DNA from: Paramecium octaurelia
Taxonomy: Eukaryota > Ciliophora > Oligohymenophorea > Peniculida > Parameciidae
Length of the DNA stretch: 64,000 nt
Assembly: GCA_905182995.1 (NCBI GenBank)
Contig: CAJJDP010000145.1
Coordinates: forward strand, 1-64,000
Reading direction: 5' to 3'
Below the pieces are notes generated by a model. It had not been told where the DNA came from. It ran no database searches and worked only from the letters and a program-made list of their open reading frames with translations. Below are positions 36,525 through 48,700 of the stretch, one piece after another (position 1 is the stretch's first letter; each line of letters begins with the position of its first letter). The position numbers and the translations under genes are program-made.

Positions 36525-37200
36525 ATGAGTGATACCGAAACAGAATCATTGAATCCTTATTATAAAGAGATTGTTGCATACCTACACACTCAATAAATTC
36601 TCATATTTTAACCATATGATATGTTGGATGAGTTCAAAATACTCTCTCAGTTTTAATTTAGGCTAAAACTTAAAATGTCAACATTATACCTAGCCAAATC
36701 AATTTACTTAAGAACTAATATATTAACATAGGATTACTTGTTGACAAGTCTGTGGATTGCAACCAAATTCGATCAATAGGATAGATGCAAATGGCAAATG
36801 TCCACAGAAATAGAAACACACATTTTACAAAAGTTAAATTTTGAAATAACTAAACCAACTGTCATGGATTTCATTGAACAACTAATTTATTACATCAAAA
36901 AAACAAAAAGAATATCAGCTGAATAAGTTCGATTGATATATGCTTTATCCTTAATGGCACTACCTTGGAAATTGAATTACGAGCCATCTCAAATCGCATT
37001 TGCTATTATTGTATGCTCTTCATTCATTTTAGATCATATCATTTACACTCAAAAACATCAAAAATCATGATTTCCAATCTGATTGTTATGCTGATGTTTG
37101 CTAGCAATTGCTCAATAAGTACGATTAGAATATCATCATTTCCTAAAAGTACCCAGCCAGCTATCTCCTAATCAAAAAGAATTTACACAGACTCTATTGA
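36525..37200 (+). CDS. cyclin (copy 1)
   Basis: A 22-bp intron (37011-37032) leaves 217 residues. The cyclin box is clear (STLYLAKSIYLR, DYLLTSLWIATKFDQQDRC, ETHILQKLNFEITKPTVMDF), matching the first helical repeat of A/B-type cyclins. The protein is short, with almost no N-terminal extension and no visible destruction box. It would bind and activate a CDK. The same gene appears again at 37924-38599. Confidence 0.88.
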
Positions 37201-37289
37201 CAATTTCCAAATTAACTGTTGAATTTCAATCATATATTTATATTCACTCATACTGATTATCCTTTATCTAATTTTATTAATTATTATTA

Positions 37290-37290
37290 N
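37290..37290. other. single N assembly join
   Basis: One ambiguous base between the copies of duplication C. Confidence 0.95.
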
Positions 37291-37321
37291 AATTGACTGA
37301 TCATAATTAAAAATAAAATTA

Positions 37322-37750
37322 ATGTACGCACAAATTCAATTATAGAACTGTGTAGAACTTTAAGTACATAAGAAAACCAAAGATTCCATTGCTTATTAAC
37401 CTAAGTTCCCAAGAACTAATGAAACTGTATGCTATTCCTATGTATTTTTAGGAACCAGAAGTTCTGACTCTACGGCAAAATAATCAAAATAGCTATTTAG
37501 ATCAATTCATAACAATTACACATCTTATATCAAACTGTAGGGGATAATAAAGTAATTGGAACACTAGGAGATTTGGAATGGTAATAACAGGGAAATAAGT
37601 GAATCTGATAAATTTGAAAAGGTGAATAAGGAACATCCTCATTTGTTTAAGAATCATGTTTATTCTCTCTTAGGTTTATTTGAAGAAACAATTAAATTAT
37701 TATTATTATAGACTGTGAAGGATTTCAAATTTGATGTTCCAGAATTATGA
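37322..37750 (+). CDS. unrecognised 142-residue protein (copy 2)
   Basis: Identical to the 35923-36351 gene, offset 1399. Confidence 0.65.
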
Positions 37751-37923
37751 AATAGAGTTTGGTTAGGGAAATACAACGAGGAAGAAATCTGATGCTTTTA
37801 GATTGCTTTGGTCTTAGTCTATGTTGTTACTGCATTTTGTGTATTTAAATTAAACATACTATGGAATTTAATGTAAATTGAATAGAGCAGTTAATTTTGA
37901 GAATAATTAATTTAAATTTTAAA

Positions 37924-38599
37924 ATGAGTGATACCGAAACAGAATCATTGAATCCTTATTATAAAGAGATTGTTGCATACCTACACACTCAATAAATTCT
38001 CATATTTTAACCATATGATATGTTGGATGAGTTCAAAATACTCTCTCAGTTTTAATTTAGGCTAAAACTTAAAATGTCAACATTATACCTAGCCAAATCA
38101 ATTTACTTAAGAACTAATATATTAACATAGGATTACTTGTTGACAAGTCTGTGGATTGCAACCAAATTCGATCAATAGGATAGATGCAAATGGCAAATGT
38201 CCACAGAAATAGAAACACACATTTTACAAAAGTTAAATTTTGAAATAACTAAACCAACTGTCATGGATTTCATTGAACAACTAATTTATTACATCAAAAA
38301 AACAAAAAGAATATCAGCTGAATAAGTTCGATTGATATATGCTTTATCCTTAATGGCACTACCTTGGAAATTGAATTACGAGCCATCTCAAATCGCATTT
38401 GCTATTATTGTATGCTCTTCATTCATTTTAGATCATATCATTTACACTCAAAAACATCAAAAATCATGATTTCCAATCTGATTGTTATGCTGATGTTTGC
38501 TAGCAATTGCTCAATAAGTACGATTAGAATATCATCATTTCCTAAAAGTACCCAGCCAGCTATCTCCTAATCAAAAAGAATTTACACAGACTCTATTGA
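37924..38599 (+). CDS. cyclin (copy 2)
   Basis: Identical to the 36525-37200 cyclin gene, with its intron at 38410-38431. Probably the same locus represented twice. Confidence 0.88.
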
Positions 38600-38688
38600 C
38601 AATTTCCAAATTAACTGTTGAATTTCAATCATATATTTATATTCACTCATACTGATTATCCTTTATCTAATTTTATTAATTATTATTA

Positions 38689-39375
38689 TTTTAGAAAAAA
38701 GAATTAAATTAAAAAAAACAAAAAAACATTTATTTATCTTATATGTATAATTTTTATCTTACTACATATTTTCATTATTTTAATTTATTCTTTTCAAAGT
38801 TCAAAATGATACTTTCAAATTCTAAGCAAAATATTTTTTAATTCAATCTCACTTTTTATTATTAAGATGTAACTTTTTTCAGCAATTCTATTTATAAAAG
38901 AGTTCAAATATGTCATTTAAACTTAAGATATTCCATAAAAACATAATATTTGAAAATATTTAAATTTTAAATGATTGTTTATTGATAGAGAACAGTTAGA
39001 TTTAACATTACAAATATTTAATATTATATATTATACCTATGTATTCATATTTTCAATATCTTATAATATTTCTTATGTAGAATGTAAGAATGTAAACTTA
39101 CTGTTCTACTCGGTTATGAAGTGAATTTTCTCTTAACTATAATATACCATACTTATAAATAATCTACCTTCCCCTTCTATTTGTAGTAGGTATTAGTTAA
39201 ATACTCATACAAGAAGAATCTGACATTAAAGATTTAATCTCTAACTTCTAAGTTTATTGAATATTTTAAATACTTTATTTATATTCAAAAATTGAATAAT
39301 GTTATCCAACATATAATATTAAAAAAATTATTTAATGCCTTTGTAATAATTTACAAAATTATTAAAAGAAGCAAT
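38689..39375. other. AT-rich intergenic stretch
   Basis: No protein-like frame seen on either strand. Confidence 0.4.
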
Positions 39376-39830
39376 CATTTATTACCGAATACTGATTATG
39401 AATATTTTAATAGTTTGAGTCAAATTGAATTTAAGCTACAACAAAGTTTCATAGTTATCCAATAATATAAGATCAAACATAACATTTGGTGATAGCTTTG
39501 ATGTTATTATGGTTTCTGAAAAGAAAATTAAAGGATTCTCTGTTGTTTAGTTTATTCATAAACACCAATCTCTTAGGTAAATTCAAAAATAGCTTAATAT
39601 GTTAGATGTTTATGATTAAATATATAAGAGAATCAATTAATTTCAGGTGGTTATTATAAACCAATCAAACATAGAGCTTAGATATTAGGAACTTAGAACT
39701 AACATATCTGTATTCTTTGGATGATGCTTCAAATATATATTCATCATAGAATTATAATAAATTCATAATTTACTCATTCAACTCAACCAAAATCTTTAGG
39801 AATGATTATCGAAAGTACAGCTGAGAACAA
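39376..39830 (+). pseudogene. fragment of an unrecognised gene
   Basis: Protein-like sequence is present (FGDSFDVIMVSEKKIKGFS, then after a possible 28-bp intron LELTYLYSLDDASNIYSS) and ends at a TGA near 39822. The upstream part (HSYPIIQDQT) lies in another frame with no good intron, and no start codon is visible. I read it as a gene fragment or frameshifted relic. Confidence 0.4.
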
Positions 39831-40307
39831 TAGGCGATTTTCATATATATAATGAAAGTTTTATACATATTTGATTATTAGGACAAGGAAAATTGAAGGA
39901 AAAATTTCTACGTTTTTGTTATAATAATCAAATATTTATTAAATGAGAATGTTAGAGAACTGAATTTTAAATTCACCTAATACTTACTGTTAAAACGAGA
40001 GAGAAAGAAAAATGATTAATTTTAGTTAAGTCATCGAATAGTTGCCAAAAATTTAAAGAGTATAATCAAAAAGAATTTTAATAGGATTAACTCAAAAATG
40101 TAAATTAATAAGATTTAACTAAAATAAAAATCAAAAAAGGAAAGGAAAGGAAAATTTAGATAAATAAAAAATTTCCATTTTTTTAGAATTTAGATTAAGA
40201 TTACTAGTAAACAGAACAGAATCTAAAAGGTTTTAAAGAATAACTTAAACTATTTTTTTTAAGTAATTCTTCATATCTAGTATTTTTGCATACTTTTAAT
40301 TGATAGT
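39831..40307. other. intergenic stretch
   Basis: AT-rich; no gene supported. Confidence 0.4.
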
Positions 40308-43300
40308 TCATTTATTTATTTTAGGTTCTAACTCATCGTTCCTAACAAATAATTATAATGGATTGTCAAACTAAAATTGGGTTTGTTATTTTTTCTATTT
40401 TTATATCCTTTTTTTATATGAATAGTATGCCTTTTACCCTTAATCCAGGATGTCAATAATTAAAGTAAAACCAATTATGAAACTAAATAATGCAATGTGT
40501 AACCATCCATATAACAACAATTAATCCTCATTTAATTCTAAACTGTAAATTAAAAATGAACCTGTGATTATCAATAATAACCCTTCTCTACACAACAATT
40601 TAATTAAATCTAAATTTGATTTTATCGGTCTAAAGAAGATCAAATATAGTAAATAGAAAAAAGACTGCATAGAAAGCAAAATAGACTATGCTTCGGGATA
40701 TCTTATGAATTCTACTATGATTGCAATATAAGAAACTGTTCTAAATATTTGAAAAGGTTTGAAATTAATTGCCCAAAATCCTACCTCCGAATCTTAAAAG
40801 AAATATTTCCATTTTCGCTTATCCTGAATTTATGAAGTTGTTATTGAAAGTAATCTAATTAATATTTAGAAGAGAAGTAAGCAGCTTATTAATGCAACAA
40901 AACTATTAATAGTTTCAAAAATAGAAGTAAAAGTGTATGAAGGAAATTATAATAAAGTACTGAATAGTAATTAATGAAGTGTTGAATAAAATAGTTAATA
41001 AACTCCTAAGGAGAAATAATTTCTTTTCACTTTGGAACATTAAAATTGAATTTTCTTTTAAAAGTTCAAGAATATTCTTAGAATGGTCCTATTATCTTTA
41101 TACTTTTCCAAATTTCTTCCCAACCAAAAAGATATGTTTTTTGAACATATGAGGCAGCAAATGAAATAAGCGAGTAATGATGCCAAGTAAGAAAAGATAC
41201 ACCCTTTGGCATTGATTAAAAAAAACAAATTCAAAGCTTCCTATTATTTGGATTATTGCGATTTCTTCCCTAAATAGGGGAGAGTACCTCCATTAAGCTT
41301 AGCAATAATTTCATCAACATGTAAACTCTCTAAAATAGGCTATAAAGAGATTTTTGTATAAGTTTCAAGAAATTACCTTAGGTGGGGAGGAAATCTATAT
41401 TACATGTACTTAATGTAGGATAGTTATTATAATAGGTCTAACAAATTGAAAAACACTATTTAATTACCCGTTAATAAGAGAAAACCAGAAATACTAACTG
41501 TTGAATATATCATAATGTCATTCATTTTGATAACCTTATTAACTCGTTTCTACATATCTGCTGATAATACAAAGGGGGTTCCAAGAGGTATTTGTTTCGA
41601 AAAACTACTTAAGTCGAAATCAAACTAATTAAAAATACATAGTTTCTGTATGTTTATTTATAAAATTGGCTCCGAAACAGGCTTGACAAATTAAATGTAA
41701 ATTTAATAATTAGGATTACTTAAATAAGAACCAATACTTACTAATGGCACTATTGTTAATTCATATTCAGATTATGGATTGATTTTAATTTCTAGAGCCT
41801 GTTCAAAAGGATTCTCACAGGATATATATACTTCCTAAGAGAAGCTCAATTCTAGTATTTTTGTTTGATTCATTTTATCAGAGAGTAAGTTCAAATTGAA
41901 ATTTGGTGTTTAAATAAAAGTGCAAATACTGAATTAGTTTTCTTGATTAATGCATTTAAAGGAATCTTCCTCATAACATAATGCTGAACATCCATCTCCT
42001 CCATCATCATTTCCATCGTCACACTACTCAAAAATGCTATTAAGCATTCCATTGCCACATAAATTAACGCATTTATTATTGATAAATGCTTAATTTTCAT
42101 TACACTATAACATATTGTCATTTAATGGTTGTGTTTCTGAACCAATGTTTTATTACAATTAACATTTAAATGTTTGAGAATCTAAAATGTAATATTAATC
42201 GTCACATAGCACGCAATGGTTATCCTTCTCGCATAAAATGCATCCGAAAGAGCATTAATATTGACATTCAAAACATCCATCATATGGGATATCATTACCA
42301 TCATCACATTATTCAAAAAGCGGAGTAATAATATTATCCCCACAAATTGGTAAGCATTGGTTATCCTTAATTTCAAAAGGAAGTATACAAAACTAGCAAG
42401 TTTAGAATCTATCGCATACAAGACAATATAGATCACATTGATATTTACAATTAACACAATTTGAATCTTTAGGATCATCACATTGTTCATTAGATAATAT
42501 TGCCAACAGTCCATCTCCGCAAATCTATTTACATTCGTAATCCTCAAGCTACCACCCTTCTTAACATTGATGGCACATATTATAAACACATAATAAACAT
42601 TCTATTTAACAGCTCTACTAAAATTCTTAATAACCATCAAATTGAATTTCATCCGTACCATCTTGTGATAAGGTAAGGCCGTCTTGGCATTAAGGAATAC
42701 ATTGCTTTTTATAAAAGTCTAATTTGTATTCATCATTACAAACTATACATTTTCCAAATTCGCATTTTTTGCAATTGTTAGGACAAGAATATTTGCATTA
42801 ATGACACCCATCATTTGATAAATAATTACCATCATCGCATTCCTCATTATAAGTGATAATAACATCTCCGCATAAAGGAATGCAAGAACAACTTGCCTCT
42901 AAAAACTCCCATCCATTTAAACAACCATAGCAAATTCCTTTGATACAAATTTCACAACCATTAATGCAATCATAATGATTCATAAAGCATCCATCAAATG
43001 GAACAATGTTGTTATCTATGCATATTTCATTGTCAAATATAAGAAATAGTTAAAAATCTCTCATTCCAATATATGTTGGTATATTACTTGCCTATTGAAT
43101 TAAATCAACTTTTATATGAATATTTAACTTGCTATTCTGATGTTAGTATTGAAATAAATAAATTTCCTACATTGAAATATGATCACAAATTTCTACTTTT
43201 AGTTCTTTTTAAATATAATTAGTGGTGAGTACTAAGTTCCCATCGATATTGATTTAAATTAAAGTTGATTTTGAATTAAAAACTAATAATTTTAATTGAA

Positions 43301-44149
43301 AGCTTATGGCATTATGTAAATCTAATTCGATAACTTTTTGCAAAGCGTCTCCAGAGGAAACTATGTAATTAAACCCTTTGTATTATGAGGACATATACCT
43401 AAGCATTCATTAACAAGAGCAACAGAACTCTGCCATCCTTCTTCAAGAGAAATACTCAAGAATTCTTTTAACTAAAATAGTTACAGAAACAATTCTTAAT
43501 TTAAACATCCATATGAATTACAGGAATCACATCCAATGGAGCATTCATAAATTTATAATTAAAACTGTGTTATTCCCCAATATCCATTTTAAGCTGACAT
43601 AGCTACTGTAATAGAGGAACTTGTGTGTTAAATTGTAATAGAAATTTGAAAAATGAGATATGAAAGGCTACTTAAGCATGCGCCAACTGAAATACTGTTA
43701 TTTGTATAATTCCTTTAGTGCTCAATTTTACTATCTAAGTAAACTAGAAAGTCGCGATCGAGGGAGTTATTTAATCTAGGGGACTAAAATTCATACTATT
43801 ACCTCAACATTTTAAAATCTAGTGTCAATTAATAGTGAGGTTAGAGTTCGAAAGTTTTGTAAATCAAATACTGATATCCATAAGTTTATGTTATGAATAT
43901 TACATTATAAGCATCACACCTAGTTGGAATGTATGCATTGCCACAATTAAATTGATTCTCACATGCATACCAGACTTAAATGATATTATATTCATTTTTA
44001 CTATCAGAATTATCATTAAATAGTTCCTCATAAACCATTTTATATTAGGTAGATTTTATTAAGAGGCAAAATATCACCAATATGGAGGTTATTTTCAACT
44101 ATTTGAACAATGATTCAGGAAAATGGAGGTTTTAATCAATAACTCGCAT
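40308..44149 (-). CDS. 1272-residue Cys-rich multi-pass membrane protein
   Basis: One 23-bp intron (43376-43398, ending AAG) leaves 1273 codons. A signal-like segment (TSILVIFCLLIKSTQ) near residue 30 precedes a 300-residue ectodomain. Cysteine-rich repeats follow with the pattern CGDxxI...EECDDGNxxxxDGC, linked by CxxC pairs (GCEICIKGICYGCLNGW). This is the Myxococcus-type Cys-rich/DGC repeat mixed with furin-like repeats. After about residue 770 a beta-rich spacer leads to several membrane helices (IIVEFIRYPEAQ, LLLIITGSFLIYSL) and a basic Gln/Lys tail. It shares its architecture with the divergent 45798-53847 gene. I infer a cell-surface or ciliary membrane protein, possibly a receptor or channel-like protein; its ligand is unknown. 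Confidence 0.85.
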
Positions 44150-45797
44150 GATAGATGATGATTATCCAAAAATAAATAATAAAATTTATAAGAATTATTT
44201 TAATACTTCATATAGTTTAACACTAATGATGAATATTTAAGTGATAAAATTAAGTAGATGTATTGAAAGTATTATAAATACAATTGTTGAAATTGATTAA
44301 TCACCAAAAACGAACTGTCTCAAGATTATTTTTAGACTATTTTTAATTCATTAACCAAAATCAACACATTATACAATTATGAATTACAATAATATAAATA
44401 TTGGAAGTTAACTTTTTCTCTGGATAGAGTAAAAACTATCGGAAATGATTATTAGTAGCTTATTAAGTTATAAAGAATTGATGTTAACAAAAATGCTTCC
44501 AAAAAATAATTCTGATAAGTTAATATAATACATAATCTACCCAAAAAATCGGTTATAATCTATTTGGTTTTAATTTTGTCAATAATAATATGACTAAATA
44601 TATTTACATAAAGGCACGTAAAAAGAAGTCATTTAAATATTTGAATACAAACTCAGAGAAAAAAATGATTGTTTTTTAAAAAAATATAATAAATCATATC
44701 TGATAATAATACGAATTATGATAATATTAAAAGAATAACTTTTTTTTAATCTATTAAAATAACAGCAGAATATTTTTGCTGATTATAATTTAAATTCGAT
44801 TGATATTAAAGAGCTCATTCCAAATATTGGATTTCATCTTAGTGAAAGGTCACTAATGCTGGAAATATTTTTTCGTTTTAGATCTTGAAAAAAAAGGAAT
44901 ATTCTTTGACCTTATTTTTTTTTATTCTAAATATTTTTTTGAAGCAATCTTTACATTTTTTTAATGTAATTAAGAGTTGAAATTTAAATAGAAAGTTTAA
45001 AAGCATAGAGCAAATAGAAACATCTCATCCCTTTCTAAGAATTATAATCTCATTTCTTAACAATTGTCAATCTTTTTTTTCAGATTATTTTATATCGATA
45101 ATAGAATTATGATCATCAATTCATTGAAAACAACACTCAAGGGCATTCAAAGTGAAAGACGTGAAAGCTGAAAAATAATATGGAGACTATTGCTAAATTA
45201 AAGCTTGAACATAAATTTAGAGGAAGAATTGTTAACAATGTAAAAAATAAATAAGGAGTCTTCCCACTAGTGTGGTAATCTTTCTTTTCATAACTAAAAA
45301 AAGTCTGAAACTCTCTAATTTTACAGTAAAATCAATGGATCAATCTAATTGGCTAATTATTGATGTAATTTCTAGCGTAAATTATATATTTCCTAAATAA
45401 TTGAATTGATATTAATAATATGCTTTTTATATTCTTCAAATCGTATTCTTACTTAAAGTCAAAAGAAGGCTTTAAAATTTTGATGAAAATGGATTTCATT
45501 TCATTTTTAAACTATAGAACAAATTCAAATTCTATAATAGAGATTAAATGCTAGCTTTAATTAATTTCATAATTTTTACGTTCTAATCATACTACCCCCA
45601 TTTTAAATTTAATGAATTCCTTATGAGCGCATTTGATTCTTTGTTATGAAATACTTAATGTTAAGGTGATGACCAAAGAAGTCTTTTTTTTATATAAAGA
45701 TTTAAATTTTCAAATTTTTGTACATTATTTCGCATCTGATGTTTTTGAAAACTTGTCATATTTAATTTCAGACATATAAGTATTGATTTAATATTAA
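44150..45797. other. 1.65-kb spacer between two divergent giant genes
   Basis: No gene is well supported. A short frame near 45180-45310 (METIAKLKLEHKFRGRIV) ends quickly at TGA and is more likely chance or a remnant. The stretch would hold the promoters of both Cys-rich genes. Confidence 0.4.
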
Positions 45798-48700
45798 ATG
45801 TTTTAATAAGTTTTCTTCATTATTTTAGGCCGCTTTAACCTTGTCAATTCTAATTGGGTGGTCCGGAACTATTATTTAGTTTGGAATACTTATTTTAAGG
45901 ATGATTTTGAACCAAATTATATAAACTACCCTTTCGTTGAAGGGACTCAATCATTTATGATCCCATTACAATTTAACAGGACAGCTAACTATATTAATTG
46001 TACAAATCCAACTACTAGCTATATTACTTTGGATTACACATATCCCTAGGTTTAGAAATATATCCTCTACAATAGCGGTCGAACTTAAGAGTATGCCCAT
46101 TATTATTATCACCACATTTACAGTAACTTCACCAAAGGGTTTTTATGCTTTGACTTATATTTTTAAGGTAATTGGACGAATGGAAAGGTGACATTTTCAA
46201 TTGGTTCATTTACCGAAGAGTATTTTTATGATTCACCAGAAAACTATGCACTAAATAGTTCATTCTGTGATGATCTTTCATATGATATCAAGCAAGTTAA
46301 TTTTACCATCCCTTATGCTGTTCAAGGAGACTTTTAATTTGGAATTTCTAATACGAATGAGAGTGGCTCGGTTTCAATTCGAAACATTTATTAAATGACT
46401 TAGGAAATTGTGTGTTATCCTTCATGTCGTCTTTGTACAGGGCCTAAAGAAAATTAATGTACCTAATGTTACTTTGGAACACCAACTAATAATATTTGTC
46501 CTCCATGTCCATCAGATCTATACTATGTTAAATATTCAGGGTGTAGATCGAAATGCGATTCAATTTAACCATTATGTTTTAATGGGTTTTGCAATACTTG
46601 TCCATGTATATATTAAAATATTTAATTTAGAAAATTTAACTATTGGATATAATTTAGTTTTAGAGAAAATAAGTGACAACCCGAATAGTTATAGAGATTT
46701 TTTATTATGGTCTAAAATCTATGACCCAAACTTCATCGACGATTCTGTAGATGTGTTTAGTATTACATCTCCATCTTATTATACAATATATGGAATATTT
46801 AAATATAGCTCAGGAATTATGAGATAAATTATAATTCATAATAATAAAGGATTTTATCTTAAAGTTTAAATTAAGATAATTGTCTTTAATGGGTTTCCAT
46901 TAGATTGTGGAATTCAATTTAAATTTAATAATACTTATGTTGGATCAATATATAGAAATACTTCTGGAATTTAATTGCACAAATTTAAGGAATTTTAATA
47001 AACTTCATTAGGTCCATAAAGATCATATTCCAGTTCGTATTTATATAAGATTGATGGTGTTTTCGACCTTCCAAAATAAAGTATTTTATTTTCTGCTATT
47101 GGAAATTTTACGTAACTTATTTAAAATGAATTTTTAGTGATCCTTCATATGGTTGGGCAATACAATCAGTTGTATTTTTCACTAATAATTGTACAAATGG
47201 CTGCGATAGTTGTGACTATGTAAGTTTCAAATGCATAATATGTTAATCAGGTTATTTGAGGTATAGAGATGGAACATGCCTTCCTATTAGTTAATGTAAT
47301 CAACCCCATTAATAAATAATGTAAAATTATTGTAAGGATTTTGATGATGAAACACAATGTAAAAAATAAAGTATATAAAGATTCATCTCTATTGATAAAA
47401 GAAGATTTTAATCAATTTGAATAGGATTACTACCCAGAGTATACTTTGGTATCCTAAAGTGGTTATAACTTTTTAACAGGCTCTGATAGATATTTTTCAT
47501 ATTGGCAAGGAATAAGAATACTAGGTGGTTAATTTATTTGGGCATAGGCTAGGCTTAGAAGGATTCATCAAAATATTGGTCCTCATCATAGTATTTCAAT
47601 AGGTTTCTATGTATTATTTGGTCCAGCATTCCCATAAGAGGGATAATTCATCTACTAAATTGATTCTTAACCATTTTTTACATCTACATTGGGTGCTAGT
47701 ACCTTTTCTAATGGAACAAAACAATAAATAATAAGAAAAAAAGTGAATCATTCTCAAAACGATTTAATATTAGAATTGGAATGTTTTGGACCAAACAATG
47801 AAGTAATTTAAGCTTATTGCGGATTTTTTAATTATTACTTGTCTATTCATTATTGTTAACCATATTGTTTATAGTGTACAGATGATAAAAGCTGCACTTA
47901 ATGGAATAGTACTTATAGCCCGACCCTAATATAATTTTCTTAAGCGGAGTGTTAATCCAACTAATATTTTGATGAATATATATTTTTGTGTGTCAATTGC
48001 GAACCCACTTGTTAAACCTGTAAATCGAAAATCGTATGTTTGACTTGCTTAAATCCAACATATACCTTAACCAACTTTGGATGCTTTTGTAATAAACATC
48101 AATATGAAGATTCAAATTAATGTTTTAATTGTCCAATTGAATGTAATTAATGTTTAAGTTTAACCTAATGTACTGAATGCTTGTCTATAAACAATCGAAA
48201 ATTATCAAATGGACAATGCCTCTGCACAGAAGGTTATTATTAAAAGAATCAAGATCTTGTTTGCTTATTGTGTGATAAATTTTGTGGTACTTGTTTTGGT
48301 CCAACTTCCAACGATTGCTTAACTTGCAATATTGAAGTTTTGAATATCTAATTAGTAAATTCCTCATGTATTTGTCCAAACAATTCTTTTTATGAAAATT
48401 AATTTAATAGATGTACATTTTGCCATTCAAACTGCTTAACTTGTTTTAATGACAGCATTGATGGATGTTTAACTTGTGATTCTTCATAGAACAGAGTATT
48501 AGCAGGATCGAATTGTAATTGCAAGACAGGGTTCTAAACATTAAATAATGACTGTATATAATGTCCTAATGATATCGATACATCACTTTTAGAATGCTAT
48601 AAATATTGTAATAATGGTGATCTAATATGGCATATGAATCCTTGTGGTGCTTGTGGATCAGGTTTTACCTTAATATCTAATGAATGCATACCAATTTGCG

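Larger units (their letters stand above)
35892..37289 (+). repeat. direct duplication C, first copy
   Basis: 1398 bases repeated at 37291-38688 with constant offset 1399 and one N at 37290. Two whole genes are duplicated without any change that I could see. Confidence 0.9.
37291..38688 (+). repeat. direct duplication C, second copy
   Basis: Matches 35892-37289; this copy continues into unique sequence. The start codon of the minus gene (35905 in copy 1) is repeated at 37304 but its body is missing here. Confidence 0.9.

Noticed and set aside
35892..38688. True recent tandem duplication of the cyclin locus
   Set aside because: The single N at the junction and three more such cases favour an assembly artefact.
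41891..42589. Two minus-strand frames rich in Met and Ile
   Set aside because: They are other-frame shadows of the Cys-rich protein, whose CxxC pattern fits the correct frame.
46408..46827. Plus-strand frame of 139 codons as a separate gene
   Set aside because: Its second half belongs to the giant Cys-rich protein after the intron at 46606-46630; its first half is a shadow.
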